From: an uncultured SAR116 cluster alpha proteobacterium | GTDB lineage: Bacteria; Pseudomonadota; Alphaproteobacteria; Puniceispirillales; Puniceispirillaceae | Reading direction: 5' to 3' | DNA length: 64,000 nt | Assembly (NCBI GenBank): GCA_902622515.1 | Contig: CACNQE010000005.1 | Span: 89,998 to 153,997 of the forward strand | Shown: positions 46,165 through 55,243 of the stretch, piece by piece | Layout: each line of letters opens with the position of its first letter | How positions within the stretch are numbered: position 1 is the first letter of the stretch | Translations under genes and position numbers: made by a program | Notes under the pieces: generated by a model | Told to the model about the DNA's origin: nothing | What the model saw: only the letters and a program-made list of their open reading frames with translations | Database searches by the model: none

Positions 46165-47236
46165 TTAAAACATTATCCAATTGGTTAAATATAATTTTTA
46201 ATTCAGACAATGGGCGAGCAAAACACAAACGGAAGTGGTCTTTATAATCCTTTCCAAAGACATCACCCTTTAAAAGGAGCACCCCTATTTTTAACGCCTT
46301 GCTTTCCAACTCAGAGTAATTTTTTACTTTCGGAAAGTAATAAAAGGAGCCAACTTGGTTAATAAAATCCCAATTTTGCGATTCAATGAACTTTTTTGTC
46401 TCTTTACGCTGTTCTATTAGAGATGGCATCTTTAAATTATTTTTTACTGCATTCAATGCCATAATTTGAGCGGGCGCAGGAGCCGAGCTTAAAATTGTTT
46501 GATGAATATTTGTAAAATTTTCGGCTAATTTTTTTGGAACTAATGTTGCAGAGACCCTGGCACCTTGAAGAAGAAAATTTTTTGAAAACGAGTCAACAAT
46601 AAATAATTTATCTGAAATCTCACAGGTTGCTTCGGACCACTTCTGTTCATCAAAAATAATTTTTGAGAAGCTTTGATCAATGACTATATAAAAGCCATAT
46701 TTCTTCGAAAGTTGAACTAAACCTGAGAGTAAATGGCTGTCATAGATTATACCTACTGGATTGTTAGGGTTGCTGAATATAATAACTTTAAATTTATTTT
46801 CCTTAAAACATTGCTCTATTTCGGTAAGATCTAAATTAAATCCGTTTGAAAAGTGAGTAGGCATTTCGATTGGCTGGCAGTCTGCAACTTTACAAATGTC
46901 AAAGTAACTTGGCCACGTAGGAGAGGGTAGTAGAACGCTATCTTGAGAATCAGTTATAGTTTTAAGAATTGCAAATAAAGCAGATTTTGCTCCAGCTGAA
47001 ATAATGACTTCGTGTTCGTTATGATCCCAATTGTTAAAAAGGGTTGATTTCGTGTGCTCGATTAATTCAGGCATGCCAGCAGGGTGGGTCAGTTTTCCCC
47101 AAGATGGATCAGTAGAGAGTGTATCATTATAACTAGAAAGATTAGGAGTCGATAAAGACCACAATTTTTTGTTATCAAGGCTTGCAGCTTTGATTTTTTC
47201 TCCAATTTCTAATGTGGGTGATCTTCTTAATTTCAT
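46154..47236 (-). CDS. Class I/II PLP aminotransferase
   Basis: 360 aa fold-type I enzyme like histidinol-phosphate or aspartate aminotransferase. Visible are AGAKSALFAILKTI near 80, IFSNPNNPVGIIYDSH near 155 (Asn and Pro that hold PLP), VIDQSFSK and the PLP lysine in VDSFSKNFLLQGARVS near 215, and the substrate-binding Arg in FRLCFARP near the end. It overlaps the dehydrogenase gene and starts 17 bases after permease PotC, so all belong to one operon. The substrate is unknown. Confidence 0.9.
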   Translation of the reverse strand: MKLRRSPTLEIGEKIKAASLDNKKLWSLSTPNLSSYNDTLSTDPSWGKLTHPAGMPELIEHTKSTLFNNWDHNEHEVIISAGAKSALFAILKTITDSQDSVLLPSPTWPSYFDICKVADCQPIEMPTHFSNGFNLDLTEIEQCFKENKFKVIIFSNPNNPVGIIYDSHLLSGLVQLSKKYGFYIVIDQSFSKIIFDEQKWSEATCEISDKLFIVDSFSKNFLLQGARVSATLVPKKLAENFTNIHQTILSSAPAPAQIMALNAVKNNLKMPSLIEQRKETKKFIESQNWDFINQVGSFYYFPKVKNYSELESKALKIGVLLLKGDVFGKDYKDHFRLCFARPLSELKIIFNQLDNVLNGK

Positions 47237-47253
47237 TTAAATCATATCTTTCA

Positions 47254-48069
47254 TTAGGCCTTATTTTTGTCTAAATCTGTTTGCTTAAATAATAAAATAA
47301 ACTGTGCTATTAGACCTAAGGTTAGCGAGAAAATAAAAACAGCTGTGCCAACAGCATTTATTTTTGGCTCAAAGCCGGTTACCAAGGAGGTCCAAATTCT
47401 TATGGGTAAAGTGACCTCGAAGTTAGTTAAAAAATATGCAATAACGAATTCATCAAATGAAAAAGTAAATGTAAGTAATAATGTTGCAAATATTGAGGGC
47501 GCGCAAATAGGAGCAAGAATTAAAATTATCGATTTAATCCGTGTGGAACCTAAGGAAATCGCAGCTTCCTCCATTGACTTAGGAATTTTATCAATGCGAT
47601 TCTTTAAATTAATAACTGCTAGGGGTAATACATATAAAGTTTGCCCAAGTAAAACTAACCAAAGAGCTGGCTCAATCCCAATGGATACAATTTGAAGACG
47701 CATTCCAATACCAATTAGAATCATTGGTATAACAAGGGGGCATACAACAATGCCAAATAAAAGAGCGTGTGCTGGTACTTTTGCTTTGCTGAATGCATAA
47801 GCAGCTAAAAAACCTAAAATGGTGGCAAAAATACTCGCAAGCGATGCCATCATTAGGCTCGTAAAAAAGCTATTAATAAAGCTATTATCGGCTATGAGGC
47901 TTACATACCATTCGAAAGTTGGTTCTCTAAATGGAAGCGTTTGATATTTCCCGCTATTAAAAGAAAAAACTATCATAACTAAAATTGGCAAATATATAAC
48001 TATCAATGACAAACAGAAAAATGCCGTGAGGATTAATAGCATAAATTTATTGACTATTAGTCCGTTCAT
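47254..48069 (-). CDS. ABC transporter permease, PotC type
   Basis: About 271 aa from the ATG at 48069, which overlaps the stop of the PotB-type gene by ATGA. Upstream codons that stay open belong to that gene. Six helices, with the EAA motif MEEAAISLGSTRIKSIILILAP near residue 155. The PotC-like end FDEFVIAYFLTNFEVTLPIRIW is visible. Works with the PotB-, PotA- and PotD-type proteins in this cluster. Confidence 0.92.
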   Translation of the reverse strand: MNGLIVNKFMLLILTAFFCLSLIVIYLPILVMIVFSFNSGKYQTLPFREPTFEWYVSLIADNSFINSFFTSLMMASLASIFATILGFLAAYAFSKAKVPAHALLFGIVVCPLVIPMILIGIGMRLQIVSIGIEPALWLVLLGQTLYVLPLAVINLKNRIDKIPKSMEEAAISLGSTRIKSIILILAPICAPSIFATLLLTFTFSFDEFVIAYFLTNFEVTLPIRIWTSLVTGFEPKINAVGTAVFIFSLTLGLIAQFILLFKQTDLDKNKA

Positions 48070-48911
48070 ACACTCACCCTTTTTCTTCTTAGCATTCCAT
48101 AAATTATAAGAGGTAATCCGCACATGATGACTGTCATTGCAAGGATAATGGCTATAGTTGCTGCCTGAGATAGGTCATAGGTACCTTTCAGAATAGATAA
48201 CATGATCTGCGCTAATACCGGTTTTAAACCTCCGCCTAAAAGTGTAGGCACTGCATAATCGCCGACACATACAATGAAAGATAAAAAGATGCCGGCTATC
48301 CACCCTGGTAGACCAAGTGGAAATATAATATCTTTAAAAATGTTAAAAGGCTTAGCCCCTAAGTTCGAAGCTGCCTCAATTAGCTTTGTATCGATTGATA
48401 CTAGTGCGCCGTAAAGGGTAAAAGTTGTAAGCATTGAACAAAATAATGCCAATCCGAATATTGACGCGTTCATTGTATATAGAATACCCAGAGTAACTGA
48501 CATTCCCGTTATTAGTTCAATAAACCAAGCAATTACGCCATTATCAGATAGAACAAGTTGCCAAGAGAATGCCCTAATTGTGAAGCTAGTCCAAAATGGA
48601 GCTAGAATAGCTAAAAGAAATAAGGGGCGCCATTTCTTATTAACACAAAATACAATGAAATATGCTAGTGGCCAGGCTACTACACTACCCATTATCGTTG
48701 CAGATATGGCTAAGGTAATGCTTCGATGTAAAGCTTGAGTAAGATGAGGTGTTGAAAAGAAGAGTTTAAAATTATCAAGTCCAATCCCATTTTCAGTGGT
48801 AAGACTTAAAATCACCATGTTAACAGTGGGAATTAAAAAAAACAATATACACAACAACAAGGCAGGTAATAAAAAAGGCCATGGATTTATTGTGTTAGAT
48901 GAACCCCCCAT
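48066..48911 (-). CDS. ABC transporter permease, PotB type
   Basis: 281 aa with six helices. PotB-like marks are LLAILAPFWTSFTIRAFSWQ near 100 and the EAA loop IEAASNLGAKPFNIFKDIIFPL near 182. YAVPTLLGGG follows near 215. It lies 4 bases after the cyclase gene. The family imports putrescine, spermidine and related amines, and the ligand here may differ. Confidence 0.92.
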   Translation of the reverse strand: MGGSSNTINPWPFLLPALLLCILFFLIPTVNMVILSLTTENGIGLDNFKLFFSTPHLTQALHRSITLAISATIMGSVVAWPLAYFIVFCVNKKWRPLFLLAILAPFWTSFTIRAFSWQLVLSDNGVIAWFIELITGMSVTLGILYTMNASIFGLALFCSMLTTFTLYGALVSIDTKLIEAASNLGAKPFNIFKDIIFPLGLPGWIAGIFLSFIVCVGDYAVPTLLGGGLKPVLAQIMLSILKGTYDLSQAATIAIILAMTVIMCGLPLIIYGMLRRKRVSV

Positions 48912-48915
48912 TTTT

Positions 48916-50262
48916 TTACCAGTTTATAATTATTGCTCTCATTGGAGCGCCGTCGATACAGGTCATTTTTAGTGGCACCGCTGCCAAAAAGATATTATTA
49001 TTTTCTACTTCTCCGAGGTCTTTCAAATCTTCAATAAAGGGAATACCTGCCTGGAATATTTTATGATGTATTTCAAACTCATGGTTATATACATGCCTGC
49101 CAGGCATTTCTCGAGCAATAAAGTCTTGGGGGAAATCTAAACATATTGCCGCAGGTTGCTTTTCTATAAGCCAATCTGCAGCTGAGGGTTCTATATTTGG
49201 GGCGTGAGTGTGCCAGCGTGTGGACTTGTAGCCGAGGCGGTTTGTTAAATCACTCCTAAGAATGATTCGTTTGTTTTTTCCTATATTTCCACCTGACCTT
49301 TGTTCAAGTAACTCCGCGGTAACAGGGGAAGGCAACTTAATATCTGACATATCTATAATAGAAGCATCACCTAAAAAAAGATCCAAACCCATATTAGGAA
49401 GTTCCTGAATAGTTGGTCCCGTTTGCTCCATATGTCTAGGGGCATCACAATGAGTAAATGCATGTCCAGATTGAATATACTGTGTTTGATCCAAATAACC
49501 ACTTTCGTAATTACCTTTTTCACGCCATATTTCCATTCTCCAACGCCAATGGTTTAACAATGGTGTTGAGACATCATATATTGAGGGATTGTCGGAAGGC
49601 CATGATGTTAAAGCCACGGGTCTTGTTGGTGAAGTGGTCATGCCCTCACCTTTTATGGGGAGTACTAGGAGAAATACCTTGGACTTAATTTGCTCGAGAT
49701 TGCAAAGATTTTCGGTTACTACCAACCCAGCTTGATGCGCTCTATCCCTAAATTCACTGTTAGGATTGAATATACCATTTGTAAAATCTTCTCTCTTGCT
49801 ATTAAAACTATCACAAGAAAAATCAACGCATATGTTTCTTACCCCTCGCTCAGCGGCGATTTCAGCTATCGCAGGCGCTAGCTTCGGAGTTTGTGTAAAA
49901 TATTCACGTCGCCGAATTGGTATACTACTAGCATGACCTGTTTTAATGATGATTAGTTTTGATAGTGGGCCAAGTCCAATTTTATTTGTGAAATCACCAG
50001 CAGCAATAAAACCGCTTTTTACATTTTCAGATAAGTCAATCACTTCAGCCACACCCGCAAAATCGTTAATTTCTAAATCGTCTAATGTTGGTTTATTAGG
50101 AAAGTGCCACCCTGGAGCACTAGCATAAGTAAATCCCTTACCAGCCCAACGAAGACCAAATTCTTGGAATTCATCACCATCTTGATAAGATTGTGAAACA
50201 AGAGGGAAGGAGTCCCAAAACCAATGAGGTTCAATGGTTTGAGAAAGACTAATATAATTCAT
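48916..50262 (-). CDS. Tandem cyclase-family (kynurenine-formamidase-like) hydrolase
   Basis: 448 aa made of two cyclase-family domains (PF04199 type), about 1-215 and 226-448. The C-terminal domain has the complete metal motif H267-A-F-T-H271-C-D273-A-P-R-H277 and a further metal-site His region in HVYNHEFEIH near 393. In the N-terminal domain the same place reads FTYASAPGWH (residues 44-53), so the His and Asp ligands are replaced by Tyr46 and Ser48. Normal family members are one domain of about 210-260 residues. They open amides such as N-formylkynurenine or isatin. Located between the binding protein and permeases, it probably opens the imported compound. Confidence 0.88.
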   Translation of the reverse strand: MNYISLSQTIEPHWFWDSFPLVSQSYQDGDEFQEFGLRWAGKGFTYASAPGWHFPNKPTLDDLEINDFAGVAEVIDLSENVKSGFIAAGDFTNKIGLGPLSKLIIIKTGHASSIPIRRREYFTQTPKLAPAIAEIAAERGVRNICVDFSCDSFNSKREDFTNGIFNPNSEFRDRAHQAGLVVTENLCNLEQIKSKVFLLVLPIKGEGMTTSPTRPVALTSWPSDNPSIYDVSTPLLNHWRWRMEIWREKGNYESGYLDQTQYIQSGHAFTHCDAPRHMEQTGPTIQELPNMGLDLFLGDASIIDMSDIKLPSPVTAELLEQRSGGNIGKNKRIILRSDLTNRLGYKSTRWHTHAPNIEPSAADWLIEKQPAAICLDFPQDFIAREMPGRHVYNHEFEIHHKIFQAGIPFIEDLKDLGEVENNNIFLAAVPLKMTCIDGAPMRAIIINW

Positions 50263-50277
50263 TTTTTACCTTTAAGA

Positions 50278-50304
50278 TTGATGGCTGCAATTTGCAGCCA
50301 TCAA
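50278..50304 (-). other. Hairpin after the PotD-type gene
   Basis: TTGATGGCTGCA (50278-50289) and TGCAGCCATCAA (50293-50304) are perfect 12-base inverted copies with a 3-base loop. It lies in the 52 bases between the binding-protein gene and the cyclase gene. No T run follows on the minus strand, so it more likely protects the end of the binding-protein message than stops transcription. Confidence 0.7.
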
Positions 50305-50314
50305 TAAACTAGAT

Positions 50315-51457
50315 TTATGCGTTTTTAAACTTTTCCCAAGAAGCCATCCACTCGTCGCGATTATCTGGACTCTTCCTTGGAGATAGATTTGCCATAAAGA
50401 TTTCATCAAATTTTTCAATATTTGATAAATTCAATAATTCTCTTTTATCATCGGGTAGCATAACAGCGGCCTTCTTATTTGGGACCATACTGTAATAAGT
50501 CTTGGCAATAGCAAGTTTTGACTGGAAAGCTGGTCCTGTTACATATTGGACAAATTTTACTGCATTATCTTTGTTTGGAGTTGTTGCAGAAACACAAACA
50601 GCTTGGTCCCATGTTACTCCCCCTTGTTCAGGAACAAGAGCTTTAAAAGGGAGACCATCATCATACATACCCGCTTGAACCCATTCACCCGCAATTGCAA
50701 GATCATATGAGCCACCAGCCATCGCTTGGATTACCTGGCTGGTATTTCCTACGAGTCCAACTTGTGGACGGAGTTTCATTAGAGTATCATTCAATGCTGA
50801 AAATGCGGCTGAGTCCAAATCATATGGATTAGGATTGCCATTGTATTTCGACATGCAACCCATATTTGGAAGGAACCAGTCAAAAAGGGCTACTCTGCCT
50901 TTGACAGAAGAGTCAAAGAGGATGTCATAGGAGGAAACATCAGACTCTGAGAATTTTTTATGATTATAAGTAATACCGTAATAGCCAAAACGATTAACGA
51001 TCGCGTACAACTTTCCAGACTTCCACACAGGAGGCCATTTAGCAATAATATCGAAGTAGTCATCTAATGGGAAATCAGCAGGATTCAGTTCAGTTATTAT
51101 GCCATCCTCAATTGCTTTTGGTATGTAAGCGCTAGTGGGTGTAATAACATCAAAAGTTCCCGGTGATGATGTTTGCATTAAGGCAATCATCTCCTCATCT
51201 GAACCATCATGAATTTTCAAATTCACCTTGATACCAGTTTTTTCTTCGAATTCCGTTAGCATCCCAGGCTCTTCGTAACCACCGAAAGCTAACACATTCA
51301 CAGATGTGGACGCGCTTGCGGTTCTAGAAACGAATGGTGCAGAGAGGCTAACCGCGCCGAGTGCTGCGCCTTGTGCTATAAATTTTCTTCTTGTACCACC
51401 TAAGGTAGTGCTGGGATAATTTAAAACATTTTTTAATTTGGAATAATCATTGTTCAT
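50315..51457 (-). CDS. PotD-type (polyamine-family) periplasmic binding protein, Tat-exported
   Basis: About 380 aa. The second ATG (51457) has GGAG six bases upstream, while the ATG at 51469 has none. A twin-arginine signal is clear: TRRKFIAQGAALGAVS near residue 22, then a hydrophobic stretch and an ASA cleavage site near 48. The mature part has VLAFGGYEEPGMLTEFEEKTG and IKVNLKIHDGSDEEM, like spermidine/putrescine receptors. A hairpin follows the gene, and a 23-base element shared with the ureohydrolase promoter lies about 80 bases upstream of this start. First gene of the operon running through to ridA. Confidence 0.93.
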   Translation of the reverse strand: MNNDYSKLKNVLNYPSTTLGGTRRKFIAQGAALGAVSLSAPFVSRTASASTSVNVLAFGGYEEPGMLTEFEEKTGIKVNLKIHDGSDEEMIALMQTSSPGTFDVITPTSAYIPKAIEDGIITELNPADFPLDDYFDIIAKWPPVWKSGKLYAIVNRFGYYGITYNHKKFSESDVSSYDILFDSSVKGRVALFDWFLPNMGCMSKYNGNPNPYDLDSAAFSALNDTLMKLRPQVGLVGNTSQVIQAMAGGSYDLAIAGEWVQAGMYDDGLPFKALVPEQGGVTWDQAVCVSATTPNKDNAVKFVQYVTGPAFQSKLAIAKTYYSMVPNKKAAVMLPDDKRELLNLSNIEKFDEIFMANLSPRKSPDNRDEWMASWEKFKNA

Positions 51458-51537
51458 TAAAGTCTCCATGAAAACTTGGTTAAGTTTTTGTCAATTGTTA
51501 ACATTTTACATTCTAGTTAAAAATCTAGCAAACTCTA

Positions 51538-51560
51538 ATGTTTTTTTCGCATCACACCGC
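51538..51560. promoter_or_regulatory. Shared 23-base upstream element, copy 2
   Basis: ATGTTTTTTTCGCATCACACCGC on the plus strand, identical at 20 of 23 positions to the element before the ureohydrolase, and in the same orientation relative to the minus-strand gene it precedes. The remaining 264-base gap is AT-rich with no other recognisable signal. Confidence 0.5.
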
Positions 51561-51733
51561 AAACGAAAATGCACTATTGGTAGAAAAATAATGCTTTTCA
51601 TTACTTTACGTTAATTTGATTGAAATATCGGGTTATTTTTTTTTAATTGTGTTATGCAAATTGTCACATTATTTACAATCTAAGGTAATTTTTTATTGTT
51701 TTATACCGGTTGTAGATAAAATGATTCTGTTGC

Positions 51734-53572
51734 CTACTCTGCTGCCATATCAAAACTAAGAAAACCCCCAGATTGCCGGTTCCAATAACTTGCGTATAAT
51801 CCATTAGCATTTAGAAGAGAATTATGAGTCCCTTGTTCAATTATTTGTCCCTCATCTAAAACGATAATACGATCCATATGGGCAATTGTCGAAAGGCGAT
51901 GGGCAATCGCAAAGACAGTTTTGCCAACCATAATCTTCTTTAAAGCCTGCTGTATTACACTTTCAACTTCACTATCTAATGCGCTTGTAGCTTCATCTAA
52001 AATTAGGATTGGAGCATTCTTTATGATTGCGCGAGCAAGTGCTATTCTCTGTCTTTGACCGCCAGACAATTTTACCCCTCTCTCCCCTAAGAAAGCATCA
52101 TACCCTTTGCGCCCCTGGTTATCTATGAGGCCTGATATAAATTCGTGCGCGCCAGCGTGTTTCGCTGCTGCTATGATATCTTCTTCAGCTGCATCTGCAC
52201 GTCCATATACTATGTTATCACGGGCACTTCTATTAAACATAGATGTCTCTTGGGATACTACACTTATATGATGGCGTAGACTTTCCTGCGTGAGGTCACG
52301 AACATCATTTTTATTAATCAAAACACTACCTTCTTCTGTATCGTAAAAACGCAATAAAAGGGCCATGAGTGTCGATTTTCCTGCTCCAGATGCACCTACT
52401 ACGCCAAGCTTTTCACCTTGTTTGATGGAAATAGAAATATCTTTTAAGCCACTTATTTTTTGACCATATGAGAAAGAAACATTTTTGAATTCGATGTCAG
52501 CTTTTTCAACTAGCAATTTTTTAGCATTCTTTTTGTCACCCATATCCTGGGTAACCGCTAGGGTGCGCATCGCATCTTCCACCTCGCCTAGGTTTGTATA
52601 AATTGCCATTAGACTAAAACTAACCCAACCAGCCATCATCATAAGTCGCATTGCAACTGAGCCAGCCGCAACTACATCTCCTGGAGTTGCAATGCCAGTG
52701 GTCCATAAAAAAATTGTACAAGTGGTGACAGCCACAAAAATGCTACTTGCGTATACTAGGATACAGGTTCTAAACCAAACAATTTTTTCACCATATTTAA
52801 CGATAGCATGTTTTAGTTTTGTAAAGGCATTAATTGCTGCTCTGTCTTCATGATGTGAATTAGAGAAAAGTTTAACAAGATTTATATTGCTTACTGTATC
52901 AACGATTTGTCCGGTAGCCTCCGCTTGGGCGCCTGCTCGTTTTGATGAAGTGTTTTTTATACGCGGCATGAAATAGGACATCAGTAAATAGAAGCCAAAA
53001 AACCAAAAAATTACAATAAGTCCAGCGCGCCAATCTATTAGACTTATAATTACGAAAGATGCAACGACAGAGGCTAATGCAAAAAGAACAGTGTGAATAA
53101 GTTCAACAACGACATCCGCTAAGGCGCGTGAAGCCTGTATTTCTTTTTGCGCTATTCTTCCTGCAAAATCATTATCAAAAAAACTTTTAGAATGACCCAG
53201 AGTCCAGCGATGTAATTTTATAGAAATTAAGCTTCTTATTCCAGGACTTACAATTATCGATTGCATATAGTTCGAAAAAAAGAAGAAAATTGGTCTAATA
53301 AAAAAAAGAAAGGCCATTAAAGCTAAAAGCATAAATCCTTTCTCTTCAAAAAGATTTTGTGGTTTTGATTCAACTAGATAATCAACCACGAAACCGATTA
53401 TTGCAGCAGTGAATGTCTCTATTACACCGGATGCGATACTGGCAAATGATGCTAAAAATAAAACTGGGAAAGAACCTTGTAAACACCATTTGATGAACGG
53501 AAATAAAATTTTTGGGGGTTGTGCTTCTGCTTTTTTTTCTGCGTCTATCCAATGGCGAGGGTGTGAAATCAT
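51734..53572 (-). CDS. ABC exporter, fused permease and ATPase (MsbA/Atm1-like)
   Basis: 612 aa half-transporter that would act as a homodimer. Six helices in the first 330 residues, then the ATPase: Walker A GASGAGKST near 395, signature KLSGGQRQRIALARAI near 507 and Walker B ILILDEATSALD near 526, then the H-loop in AHRLSTIAH. Substrate unknown: lipid, peptide or sulfur compound. The gene stands alone between the PotD-type operon and the Anbu operon. Confidence 0.92.
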   Translation of the reverse strand: MISHPRHWIDAEKKAEAQPPKILFPFIKWCLQGSFPVLFLASFASIASGVIETFTAAIIGFVVDYLVESKPQNLFEEKGFMLLALMAFLFFIRPIFFFFSNYMQSIIVSPGIRSLISIKLHRWTLGHSKSFFDNDFAGRIAQKEIQASRALADVVVELIHTVLFALASVVASFVIISLIDWRAGLIVIFWFFGFYLLMSYFMPRIKNTSSKRAGAQAEATGQIVDTVSNINLVKLFSNSHHEDRAAINAFTKLKHAIVKYGEKIVWFRTCILVYASSIFVAVTTCTIFLWTTGIATPGDVVAAGSVAMRLMMMAGWVSFSLMAIYTNLGEVEDAMRTLAVTQDMGDKKNAKKLLVEKADIEFKNVSFSYGQKISGLKDISISIKQGEKLGVVGASGAGKSTLMALLLRFYDTEEGSVLINKNDVRDLTQESLRHHISVVSQETSMFNRSARDNIVYGRADAAEEDIIAAAKHAGAHEFISGLIDNQGRKGYDAFLGERGVKLSGGQRQRIALARAIIKNAPILILDEATSALDSEVESVIQQALKKIMVGKTVFAIAHRLSTIAHMDRIIVLDEGQIIEQGTHNSLLNANGLYASYWNRQSGGFLSFDMAAE

Positions 53573-53667
53573 TTTACTCTAACTTTTCGATTAATTTTAT
53601 ATTCAAAGTAGTAAAATTTGATACGGAATGACTTTTCCCTTGGATGAAGAATAAATTTTTAAAAATT

Positions 53668-54405
53668 TTATTTTTTGAATTTGAAACTAGGAAGAGTGGC
53701 AAGACTCTCTTTAAGTGCTTTGCCCCACTCGTTTGAGATCATGTTAAAGTACGCATCATCATTTTTAATTTTTATGGTTGGACGCGCAGTAAAGCTATCT
53801 TTTTCATACGTATAAATATCAAGAGGCAAACCAACAGATAAGTTAGCTTTAATGGTTGAATCGAAGGACACCATTAAAAGTTTGATTGCCTCTTCAAAAG
53901 TCATTTCAGGATAAAACCCTCTCACCAATATTGGACGCCCATATTTTGTCTCTCCGATTTGAAAAAACGGATTTTCTTCTGAAACCTCTATAAAGTTTCC
54001 CTCTGGATAAATTAAATACAGACGTGGTTCACCGCCCTTTATTTGTCCCCCCAAAATAAATGTTGCAGAGAATGAGTTATCACCTTTCTGCTGACCCTTC
54101 GAGGTTACATCGATTATTTCTGCCAATGTTTCACTTACAGTTTTGGCAACTTGGAACATTGTTGGAGCTTGAAGAATCGATGGAAAGCGCTCGTTCTTTA
54201 CTTTAGTTTGCTCTGATAGAGTACTTATTACCGCTTGACTAGTTGCTAAATTACCAGCAACTGAAAGGAAAATTTGTCTTTCTCCTTCAATTCCCCATGA
54301 GAATGTTTTGGGGTATCTGGATATATTATCAAGCCCACCATTCGTAAGAGTATCAGACATAAAGACTAAACCATGTGAAAGTTTTAAGGCTACGCAATAT
54401 GACAT
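53668..54405 (-). CDS. Anbu proteasome-type peptidase
   Basis: Ancestral beta-subunit relative of the proteasome, which forms a helical or ring-like assembly; its function is still unclear. 245 aa. The N-terminus MSYCVALKLSHGLVFMSDTL gives Ser2 as the N-terminal nucleophile after Met removal, and LSVAGNLATSQAVI is the conserved Anbu loop near 48. It is the last gene of a four-gene minus-strand unit with a transglutaminase-like protein, an alpha-E protein and an ATP-grasp protein, the known Anbu neighbourhood. AAGAGA precedes the ATG. Confidence 0.93.
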   Translation of the reverse strand: MSYCVALKLSHGLVFMSDTLTNGGLDNISRYPKTFSWGIEGERQIFLSVAGNLATSQAVISTLSEQTKVKNERFPSILQAPTMFQVAKTVSETLAEIIDVTSKGQQKGDNSFSATFILGGQIKGGEPRLYLIYPEGNFIEVSEENPFFQIGETKYGRPILVRGFYPEMTFEEAIKLLMVSFDSTIKANLSVGLPLDIYTYEKDSFTARPTIKIKNDDAYFNMISNEWGKALKESLATLPSFKFKK

Positions 54406-54423
54406 AATTTTTATCTCTTTATA

Positions 54424-55239
54424 CTATTGTTCAGCAATAACTATACTTGTTATCAACTTTTCATTGCCGCTGCCGTGTCTGATACCTGATAAGGGAACAA
54501 CATCGTGATAATCAAAACCTGTTGCTAATTTAATATATTTTTCATCCGGTGAAATTCCATTTGATATATCAAAGCCTACCCATCCTAGCCCATCAAGGTG
54601 AACTTCGGCCCATGCATGACTGGCCTCTTGAATAATTTTATCATTCATCATTAAGTATCCGCTGACATATCTAGCAGAAAAACCAAGAAGCCTTGTAACA
54701 GTTAAAAATACATGCACGTGATCTTGACACACACCCTTACCTAACTCTAACGCTTGTTCAGCACTAGTGGCTATGTTGGTTTTTCCTTTTTTATATAGAA
54801 TTTTTTTCCTAATGATAGAGGATAACTTGTGTAATAATGAGATATCGTCGCTTAACCCTTTTCTTTTTAACTGATTAATTTGTGAGCATAACATTTTTAT
54901 TCTTTTACCAGGGGTAGTTAAAGGTGTTGGTCTGCAAAATAAACCAAGTGGCAAATTACCATAATGGCCTCCAACCACCCCAAACGTATCTTTCACTTCT
55001 ACACTTCCGCTGCAAGAAATGGTTATTCTATCTGACATCAAATCATACTTACATAAATGAATAATATTACCGTGATAATCCTTACTTTTAAGTTCTAAAT
55101 TTGCTCCCTCAATCCCGATGCTCCAATCGATGACTTTTTGATTTCCATTAGATAATGGGCTTAAATGCAGTCTTTGTATTACTGATTGTGGAATTTCCTC
55201 AAATTCGTATGTGGTTTTGTGTTTAATTGAATACAGCAT
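54424..55239 (-). CDS. Transglutaminase-like cysteine peptidase of the Anbu operon
   Basis: About 271 aa from the ATG at 55239 (MLYSIKHKTTYEF). An in-frame ATG at 55260 would overlap the upstream gene. N-terminal bacterial transglutaminase-like domain (about 1-80), then the core with catalytic Cys in GKGVCQDHVHVF near 171, His in ASHAWAEVH near 213 and Asp in GFDISNG near 228. Such enzymes cut or form amide bonds in peptides. It lies 18 bases before the Anbu gene. Confidence 0.92.
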   Translation of the reverse strand: MLYSIKHKTTYEFEEIPQSVIQRLHLSPLSNGNQKVIDWSIGIEGANLELKSKDYHGNIIHLCKYDLMSDRITISCSGSVEVKDTFGVVGGHYGNLPLGLFCRPTPLTTPGKRIKMLCSQINQLKRKGLSDDISLLHKLSSIIRKKILYKKGKTNIATSAEQALELGKGVCQDHVHVFLTVTRLLGFSARYVSGYLMMNDKIIQEASHAWAEVHLDGLGWVGFDISNGISPDEKYIKLATGFDYHDVVPLSGIRHGSGNEKLITSIVIAEQ

Positions 55240-55243
55240 TGTA

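Noticed and set aside
51661..51690. TTGTAAA-N4-GTGACAA resembling a Pho box
   Set aside because: The second half-site is poor and it lies about 200 bases before the nearest gene start.
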